This document shows positions 57,201-64,000 of a stretch of DNA of 64,000 nt, in pieces. This DNA is from Tetraselmis striata. Its lineage: Eukaryota > Chlorophyta > Chlorodendrophyceae > Chlorodendrales > Chlorodendraceae. The stretch's first letter is position 1. The number at the start of each line of letters is the position of its first letter. The notes under the pieces are model-generated. The model worked only from the letters and a program-made list of their open reading frames with translations, was not told the origin of the DNA and made no database searches. Made by a program: the position numbers and the translations under genes. The DNA is taken from the NCBI GenBank assembly GCA_006384855.1, contig VCJN01002992.1, forward strand, positions 62,001 to 126,000, in the 5' to 3' direction.

Positions 57201-57305
57201 TCTGAGCAGTGTCATAGTAATGGTCTGACGAGAATGTCATTTCCATGGTATCCATCACTTATTTTACCCATGCAGTGCTACGACCTGCTGATTTTTTTCC
57301 GATGA
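51229..57305 (+). CDS. glutaminase (GLS type) with C-terminal TerB-like region
   Basis: Exons: 51229-51516, 52486-52669, 53027-53264, 54416-54715, 55362-56006, 56881-57069, 57276-57305 (about 625 codons). The core is the serine-dependent beta-lactamase-like glutaminase that makes glutamate and ammonia from glutamine. Visible are YIPPL with the active-site Tyr, LQSVSKPVTYA with catalytic Ser-x-x-Lys, FNPCVNSGAI with the substrate Asn, a Glu before NNFAIAYNL, LYFACCSIE, GMYDGSGAF and VGLPAKSGVAGAVLVVVPN. The N-terminal helical segment (RHLWEELAEPGISAV, LDDPRLKKLQQ) matches the animal enzyme. Where animals have ankyrin repeats, this has two helical units resembling TerB (CDMALVDGDSAAKFDCVRFC and EAAFRVAIADEGISDAEMEA). 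Oddities: one extra base near 53067 shifts the frame inside exon 3 (otherwise exactly 79 codons), and the first junction does not keep phase. Both may be assembly errors. Confidence 0.9.
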
Positions 57306-57733
57306 GCATGATGAAGCTTGTTGTTAGAATAGAGTTGATGATGATGTTGATGAATAGAGTTAGCATAGAGTTGATAAATAGAACAACGATGAAGTTTGTT
57401 GATAGAGTAGAATAGTCCACTTTATTTTGCGAGCGCTTATGACTAACAGAGCAAAGATGATAGTGTCGTGCATCTCACTGTGTCTGGCAAACTCGTGTGC
57501 TGCGGCTTCACCAATCCGACCAGACGGAAATGTCATTGCGCGGGGTGGCATGATTTACTCGCCTCAGCAGAAAGACAGATATAGACACATAGAAAGCGTG
57601 TGGCCTAGTACTTGGAGCTGCTGCTGGTTCAAGGGCTTGCCTCACTGAGAGATAGACATCCGAATTCGTAGGTGCGCCAGCGCCAGTGGCGTGGGTATGC
57701 TTGTCGTCCAGGCGCGGTAGGGCTGTCTGAGAG

Positions 57734-58060
57734 GTGGCCCATGCCAACGCAGGGCCAAAGTGGTTGCGGGCCTGGAGCATAACCTCTCCGCCACGGGGCA
57801 TCAGTCCCACCTCAACCTCTTCGACATTGGCGGGAGTCATCACCACCCAGGCTCGGCGGGCGACCGCTTCCGGCAAGTCCGCCGCGCTCCTCCGGCGCGT
57901 CAAGGTGCTGGAGCGCGAGAGGGAGCAGCTGCGCAACTCGCTCGAGGCCACCAAGCGCGTCATCACCCTGGACCGGCAGGGGGGGCACGTCGTGCCGTTG
58001 CTACTGGGGATGTGCGTCGGCGGGATGCTGGTCGCTGCCCTTGTTCCCAGGAGAGGATGA
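57734..58060 (+). CDS. small coiled-coil, tail-anchored protein (hypothetical)
   Basis: The carboxyl part is convincing: a charged helix (LLRRVKVLEREREQLRNSLE, heptad-like leucines) then one hydrophobic segment (VVPLLLGMCVGGMLVAALV) and a short basic end RRG before the stop at 58058-58060. This is the layout of a tail-anchored membrane protein. GC3 is high from about 57848 on. The first half is less sure: an acceptor at CACCCAG near 57849 could mark the true exon start, with earlier exons not recognised. Function unknown. Confidence 0.5.
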   Translation: MAHANAGPKWLRAWSITSPPRGISPTSTSSTLAGVITTQARRATASGKSAALLRRVKVLEREREQLRNSLEATKRVITLDRQGGHVVPLLLGMCVGGMLVAALVPRRG

Positions 58061-59238
58061 CACTGCTAGGGATCATGGAGGACCCTCAGGCTTCTGTCAC
58101 GCGTCGCTGCCACGGACCTCACGACCTAGACTAGTCGCCTCTTGGGCTCACAAAATACACAGAGAGCGCCGGCGTGGAGCCACACTACCGGCGGGACCCT
58201 ACAACCCTTGAAGAAGGTCAAGCGCGGCATGTGTGGTTGTATGATTTTAGAGCGCAAGTACCGATCAAACTGAGGGATCGCCACAGGGAAAAGTTCAAAG
58301 CCCAACTCTCGATACGGGATCAGGGTTTGGGGGGTGTAGATGCCATTGGGGTCATCCGTAATCAGTGAAGCTGTCAGTGATACATCGAAGCTTGCACAAC
58401 ACATCAGGGCTTCACAGCCAAAAGAGGCGCCTGCCAGAGCTCGATGTATGTATATGTACCAGCAGGCCACCCAGCGAAGAGTGCACAAGTGCACGCGGAA
58501 ACGTGTCCACACCAGGAAAGTCGCCTCGGGATCATATCTACCTACGAATCACAGTGGTGATGAATGTATGTGACAATGAATGAATGTGCCGTATTCAAAG
58601 CATCGCGGAAAGGCAAGCAGTTTGTGACGAAAGGCGGTGACAAACATCAGTGCCCGCACCATATGAGCATATATAGCCTACAATACCCGCATTGATACCA
58701 CGCATCCGCTTCCGCCACATCCAACTCCATCAAACGAGCATGCATTCGGTTCGCTCCATGAGGTGTGGAATCCAGAGTCAGAAAGCGCTTGCGCTTGTGC
58801 TTGAGGGTCACAGGGCAATGGGGGCGCAGGGATGAGCGCAGCTTTGTGGGCTCTGGTGTGTGGGCGACGGCGTGGGCGCAGGGGTGTGGCGTTAGGAGTG
58901 GGCGCGGAACCGCACAGTACAAGGGCGGCATCCCGCGCTTATGTGCTGTACCCTGCTGCTAGTGCGTACCCCAAACATGTTCAATTATCATTTCCCATCC
59001 ATCCCACTACTGAAATCAGATCTGGTTGATGGTGATCTGGGCTGAAGCCAGATATCAACTTTTGGTACCAGGTGAGACCTCTTTGTGGCCTCATGTGTGA
59101 CCAAAGGGAGGGGGTGTGAAAGTACCTCCGAGGATAGCGGCAGCCCTTGCGATGGTGGCGGTGTGGGGGGACATCCGCGGCACGTGCCTGTCCAACCAGG
59201 GAAAATGCAGCCCGTGACTTTGGTGAGGGCTGCTACAG
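58061..59238. other. no recognised gene
   Basis: Both strands are open around 58126-58512, and neither reading has a known motif or strong GC3. Nothing else is supported. Confidence 0.45.
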
Positions 59239-60034
59239 GTGGGTTCGGCGTACGCTGCCGAGTTCACCCACCGGCACCCGAGCTACCTGGGCCACAGCAG
59301 CGCGGTCAAGGTGCGCCCGGCTTGCGCTGTGAGCTCGTCGGGGACGACCATTGCCTTGCCAACGCATAGCCGCCCAGGTATGTGGCTGCCTACTTAGGTG
59401 ATAGGGGCGTCTGTCGACTCTTGGTGCGGCAGGTGTGGGTGATCGATGGGGGCGCGCTTCCCGGAGGATGGAGCGGATGTCTGACGTGGAGGGGCGTGAG
59501 CGCATCCCGCAGAGCATCTTGTTTGGCGACCGATTTGGCATATAGCCGCCAGCCATCGCCTCCAGGACCTCACTCATCGTTTTCTTAGCCGGTGAAGATT
59601 CCGGGGCTGATCACCACGGCATGTTTGACGGTGGCCGGTGGGCAAACGCCCACACGGGCTTTCTGCAGATGAAGAATGAGGTAAGAGAGGACCAAGACCA
59701 AGAATACGAAAAATATGCCTACGATGATTACTTACATGGATTAGCAATTGGCAGTTCTGTGAGGGAATCCACCCGCCAGCAGACCTGGCTTCAACGCGGC
59801 GCTCAAGGCCGCCTACGCGCGCGCCTTCCCCCACCCGGCCACCCAATCGACGCCCCTGGACCGTGTCGGCAGCCACTCGGGTCGCAAGTCCCTTGCACAG
59901 CAGTGGCTTTGGGACTGCTACCGCTCGGCCCGGGTCATCGCCCACGTCGGGCACTGGGCATGCCAACAGGACGCACTGGACGCCTACTTCAAGACATCTG
60001 TAACCGAGATTCTTCGGCTGATGCCCGCCCGCTA
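59239..60034 (+). CDS. tyrosine-recombinase-like C-terminal region (partial or remnant)
   Basis: Exon 59239-59310 (24 codons, phase 0) reads VGSAYAAEFTHRHPSYLGHS. A larger block from about 59783 to a TAA at 60032-60034 has very high GC3 and contains RVGSHSGRKSLAQQWLWDC, then ARVIAHVGHWACQQDALDAY. The order HSxRKS ... HVGHW ... AY matches the Arg, His-x-x-Arg/His-Trp and catalytic Tyr boxes of tyrosine recombinases, but the upstream Arg box is not seen. A middle exon near 59590-59681 (MFDGGRWANAHTGFLQMKNE) is uncertain. It could be a remnant of a mobile element, of a family that cannot be told from this much, or a host gene derived from one. Parts are duplicated at 60178-60592. Confidence 0.4.
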
Positions 60035-60044
60035 ACTACTTCCC

Positions 60045-60592
60045 TGGACCGATGGGAGTGCAGCGGCGTCTTCATAGACACCACTGTTACTCACTGACAG
60101 GACATCTCCTACAGACCCATGAAAGCGCCCCGCAGTGCTGTTACCAAAACATCGCCCCATGATCTCTTCAAAAAAGCATGTTTGGTGGTGGCCTGTGGGG
60201 CAGGGCCGCACTGGTTTTCTGCAGATGAAGGTTGAGGCAAGAGAATATAATGAAGACCAAGAATTAGCCAAAAAATTGTTCAAGTGATTATTTACATGTA
60301 TTAGTAAGTGGCAGGTGGATTCTAGAGGGGAATTAACTGCCATGCAGCAGACCTGGGAAACCCTAAAGCCCGGGGCTGTCTAGAAACGCATTACGTTTGT
60401 TAAAACCTCAGGAGGTTGCCGGGGCTATTCCTCACAACTGCCAGTATTTTCAGCATCTCCCGCCCACCCGCTCCGGGGAGTGCCGCAGCGTCTTCACAGA
60501 CACCGCTGTTACTCCCTCGCAGGACATTTCCCTCACGCCCCTGTGCTGTTACCAAAACATCACCTCATGATATCTTTAGAAAGCTTAGCTCT
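60045..60592 (+). repeat. diverged tandem duplication of the recombinase-like locus
   Basis: 60178-60357 repeats 59621-59790 (both have TTTCTGCAGATGAAG and CAGCAGACCTGG), and 60468-60592 repeats 60045-60175 (both have GTGCTGTTACCAAAACATC). The GC-rich coding block of the first unit is absent from the second. Confidence 0.7.
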
Positions 60593-61345
60593 GCTTGCCA
60601 AATATTAAGTGATGGGGTGTCCTGCGCCTAGACACCATAGAAAACAAAGCGCACACCGAGCACACCGAGCTTGCATGCTGGTTTGGGTACAGGGCTGAAG
60701 CTTCCAACTGGTATCGTGCACGTTCTTGATCTCATATCGACATTGATGAGCGTGCGTGCAACCCAGCGTTCCGATGTCTCCTTATTCACATGGGCTGCTG
60801 CCTGTGCGAGCGTCACTCCAATACTTACTCGCTTGAGAAAGTTCCCATCCGAGCCCAACAATAGCCTGGTTTTGGATCGAGCCTCTCACAGCAGAGCAAC
60901 CATGGAGAATGCACCGCAATCCAGTCACAGTCCGTTTGCCCCGCACTGCGTGCAGCTGCCTTTGGCAGCATCTGTGCAGGGCCAAGCGGCCCCGCATCTC
61001 TAGTTATTCAATGCAGGGAACAGAAGGAGAGTGTTTCCCACTGCTTTTCAGGAAATGTCAACAATGATTTCTCTGCTGTGCCCAGGATACCGCATGGCGA
61101 AAGAGCCACATGGAAGAATGTTTGGGGGGGGGGGGGGGGGGGGGGGGGGACATTCTAGAGGCATAGGAGCAGTTCGGTAGTCATGACATGCAGCTGTCCG
61201 TGTGAGGCAGTGTCGATTGAGGGACGCCAATCAAATTATCTGGCGCCCGTTCAGCCCCGGCTGCGATACTGCAGAGATCAGGGAGAGGGAAAGGGGGCGT
61301 TGTTTCTCAATCTAACTACGCGGTGCACGATGGTGGTGCGGCGCC
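60593..61345. other. no recognised gene; 3' flank of the next minus-strand gene
   Basis: Contains a minus-strand open frame 60628-60861 (SERWVARTLINVDMRS) without a known family, and the poly(G) run at 61124-61149. Confidence 0.45.
61124..61149. repeat. poly(G)26, sense poly(C) beyond a stop
   Basis: About 200 bases downstream of the stop of the unknown-function gene, C on its sense strand, probably in the 3' untranslated region or just past it. Confidence 0.95.
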
Positions 61346-63985
61346 TTATTCCGCGGGCACCTGGGAGCCCATGCTCCGCAGCTGCCATTCCGTGCGGCGC
61401 TGTTCGTACAGCACCGCCCTCTCCGCCGCTCGCCGCGCCTCCTGCTTCGCCTTGCCACCCTTGCTCTGCCAACATAGCATGGCACACGTACGGGTGCGGG
61501 CGCTGTAAAAATAACTCTACTGCGAATGAGAACCTGCCCTGTCCGCCAGTTATCAAACGTAGACAAATCTATAGCGAACCTCAATTAACATTCTTGTGGG
61601 TTGCCAGCTAGCCCAATCTGATGCCTGTAATAAGGGCTCTCATAGGTGCATCGGCACCCGTATTCAAGACCATGCCATGGTATCACTCGACACTGCAATG
61701 TTCCAGGCTGCTGTTTGCCAGAGCGCCCCCGCATAATGCAACCATGCAAGAATCAGACATGGAAGGACGGGGTGCTGATGTTACGCTGAGTCAGGGATGC
61801 GCCCACGCACCGTAAGCAAGTAGTCCTGCAGGACCACGCCGCGCCGCGTAGGCTCCAGCCCACGGAAGCTGGCTGGCCCGTCGGACTTCTCAGCGCGCAG
61901 CATCGACAGCCCGGTACTCTCCAGGCTATGCGTGACCGCTGGGTCCTGTGGCGGCGCCGACGGGGCGCGCGCCGGCAGCTCCTCCCGGGCCATCCTGCGC
62001 TGCAATGAGGCGCTCCAGCCCGCCTGTACGAGCCAGGCGACCGGCCGCTGTCAGCCGTACGCAGGCAGGGTTAAGCTTGGCCTCGGCATGACATGGTACT
62101 AGCCGTTACTCGCCATGTCTGGCGAGACGCCGCCGATGGGTTCAAAGGGAGGTGTGCTCCTCGGCGTCTCCCCGCTGGCGGCGCTGTCGCTGCGGTGGTC
62201 CACCCAACTGTGGTCCACCATCGAGCTGGAAAGCCGCTCTTGGCGGAGCAGGGCCTTGGGGGCCGCGACGCGGGAGATGTGCAGCGCCGGGCCGTACGCC
62301 ACCTTTGGCTGGGACAGCCGCTTGTCCAGGTCCGCCTGCGATGCCATAATAAACAACCACGGAGCACAACCGCGTCAGACATCCGCACACTGCCGTTCAA
62401 TCCAACACTGCCAATCTATACGCCCTCTTGCTAGACGCCGCTGCTCCAACAGTTACGACGCGTGGCACATATCTGCACCATTTCCACAAAGTGAACCCTC
62501 ACCGTAAACAGCGACCGTGATTCCTGTCCACCACAAACCGCACACAGTGTGACAAAGGGGGTAGAACCTATGGATGGACATGCTACATGTTATGGTAGTC
62601 CAGGCATTGGGCGAGGTAAAACGTGGTACATGAAGCAAGTGAGCCGAGCATGGTGTGTGGCCCAGACTGTTAAAACAGAATCCCTGGCCAGTGAAATACA
62701 CCCATACACAAATTATGGAGCAACGATACCAGCATGAAGAATCGAAACAGCACAATGGAAACGTGTATAGAGAACACCCAGACATGGTCTGCCTATCCAT
62801 CTCAAGAGCGGGGCAGCGCTCTACCTGCTGAGAAGCACATCGTGCGGCATGTCATGTCCATCAAGACAGATCTACATGAAGGCGTATAAGCACCCCCGCC
62901 CCTCCCCCCGTCCAGATGAAGCAGGATGGCTCCATGAACCAAGTAAAGAAGTGGTATCCTGTAGAGTTCTCTTTGGCAATGGACTGTCCATGTATCGCGC
63001 ATTGTGGATGAACATGCACAGGCAAATAGTAAAGTGGGTCGAGGCGCACCTGCACTTTGCGGTACTCAGCAGATGTTGCCAGCCGCCGGCCGTTGCCCGC
63101 ATCAGAGGCCTCCTCTACCAGGTGCGGCCAGGCGGTGCCCATGCCACCCCCGTCCTCCCCGTCACCTTCCCCTAGCCGCGGCACCCGCTCACGCCAGTGG
63201 TGACCCGTCAGCATGGTCACGCTTACGCACTCCGCGCGGTTGCGTCCCCCAGTGGCGCGCTTGAAGGCCGCTGTCACAGGCTGCGGCACCCGGCGCGACT
63301 GCGTGCGGTCCTTTGCAATGTCAGCGCGGTAGTACCCAGGCCCAGTGCCGTTACTAAGTATGCCAGGGTTGCGCTGCTTGGTGTGCAGCTCCATCTCCAG
63401 CTCGCGAAGGGTTTTGCCGTTGTGCCGATCTTTTGGGCCGCCGGACTCAGGCCGGCGATAGCTCTTGAGCGAGTAGTCCACCTGCAGAGGGGGTTCCCGA
63501 TTCTCACGTCAGCAGAACACGACTGGGCGAATGGAGGCATTGCGCTAGGGCGGGCGAGGCTACTGGGCGGCAGGACTGACCGGCACATGGTACGACCCTG
63601 GGCCTGGGACCTGCGTCGTCTTGCGGTCCCGCAGCCCTTGCAGCTCCTGCAGTCTTGTCTCATTACCCGCCATTCGCATGAGGTTGGCGTTCTTCGTGAG
63701 CACAGAGTTCATCTGTGGAATATCACCAGAACACTAGACTTTCAGGCCGGCACCCCCTGCAGCCTACCAAGCAGCGCCTGCCACCGCCTGCCAACATTTC
63801 ACAGGGAGGGGAGCAAGGATTCCTCACGTCTTCCGGGGCAAAGGAGGAGTGGTGCGCCCCTCCACACCAGCCACGTGCGCCCTTTATGCCATCCTGCGGG
63901 TTGGACCACCCCCTCACAGTTGGCTTGTGCTCAATGACGCCGTGCGCGACCGCGTCGCTCTGCAGCTGCGTCTCCCTGATGGCGC
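61346..63985 (-). CDS. unknown multi-exon protein, 5' end off the right edge
   Basis: Six exons keep phase where testable: 63918-63985, 63611-63712, 63050-63481, 62114-62335, 61811-61999, 61346-61465. From the Met at 63712 they give about 354 residues. No family recognised. The protein is hydrophilic and charged, with no signal peptide or membrane segment seen. Parts look helical (TRLQELQGLRDRKTTQ, GKTLRELEMELHTKQ, near the end KQEARRAAERAVLYEQRR), others disordered (an acidic-glycine patch GEGDGEDGGGMG, a Pro-rich APSAPPQDP). SPDM|GCGAGT is best read as a GC-AG intron because it is the only donor that keeps frame. The last intron carries MITE-A copy 14. Length, charge and coiled-coil content would suit a cytoskeletal or ciliary protein, but this is a guess. 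Confidence 0.6.
61488..61662 (+). mobile_element. MITE-A copy 14
   Basis: Starts GTACGGGTGCGGGCGCTG and ends GCATCGGCACCCGTA, with near-perfect terminal inverted repeats. It occupies half of the 345-base intron 61466-61810. Confidence 0.8.
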
Positions 63986-64000
63986 CTGCGGCAAAAAGGG

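Noticed and set aside
58126-58512. Minus-strand open frame of 128 codons
   Set aside because: The plus strand is open too, GC3 is not raised and no family is recognised.

Overview
This window looks like nuclear DNA from a chlorophyte green alga. Genes are broken into many short exons that are rich in G+C, mostly with GT-AG introns. Non-coding DNA is full of microsatellites, long G or C homopolymers and transposon debris, and there are degenerate CCCTAAA (plant/algal type) telomere-like stretches. There are no bacterial operons, and I recognised no rRNA, CRISPR array or convincing tRNA.

Layout. 0.3-14.0 kb (-): the amino-terminal two thirds of a very large Sen1/senataxin-like gene (23 exons traced; its ATPase core would lie left of the window), whose introns hold ten copies of one short inverted-repeat transposon. 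14-18 kb: no recognised host gene, then a LINE 3' end split by a cysteine-rich DNA transposon. 18.7-21.5 kb: two convergent genes, glucose-6-phosphate 1-epimerase-like (+) and a KIAA0930-like protein (-). 22.4-25.3 kb: the longest copy of a reverse-transcriptase element. 26-29.2 kb: a heme-oxygenase-like gene (+) convergent with RNA polymerase III subunit RPC7 (-). 30.6-32.8 kb and 39.8-41.6 kb: two more, broken copies of the element. 34.1-35.2 kb: an intronless sulfotransferase-like gene (-). 42.1-48.8 kb: a twelve-exon multiple inositol polyphosphate phosphatase (+). 50.0-50.7 kb: an intronless thioredoxin-fold protein (-). 51.2-57.3 kb: a glutaminase with an unusual TerB-like tail (+). 57.7-60.0 kb: a small membrane-anchored protein and a tyrosine-recombinase-like piece. 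61.3-64 kb: a multi-exon gene of unknown function (-) that runs off the right edge.

The genes are unrelated housekeeping and metabolic loci, not a pathway cluster. The most striking signals are genome-architectural. Long poly(C) runs on the sense strand sit 3-50 bases after the 5' splice site in at least 13 introns of three genes. A ~175-bp MITE family has 14 copies here, all inside introns. A LINE-like element is repeatedly 5'-truncated next to GGTAC-rich microsatellite DNA. Exon borders were placed by hand from reading frame, splice consensus and phase; most junctions keep phase, and the few that do not are stated.
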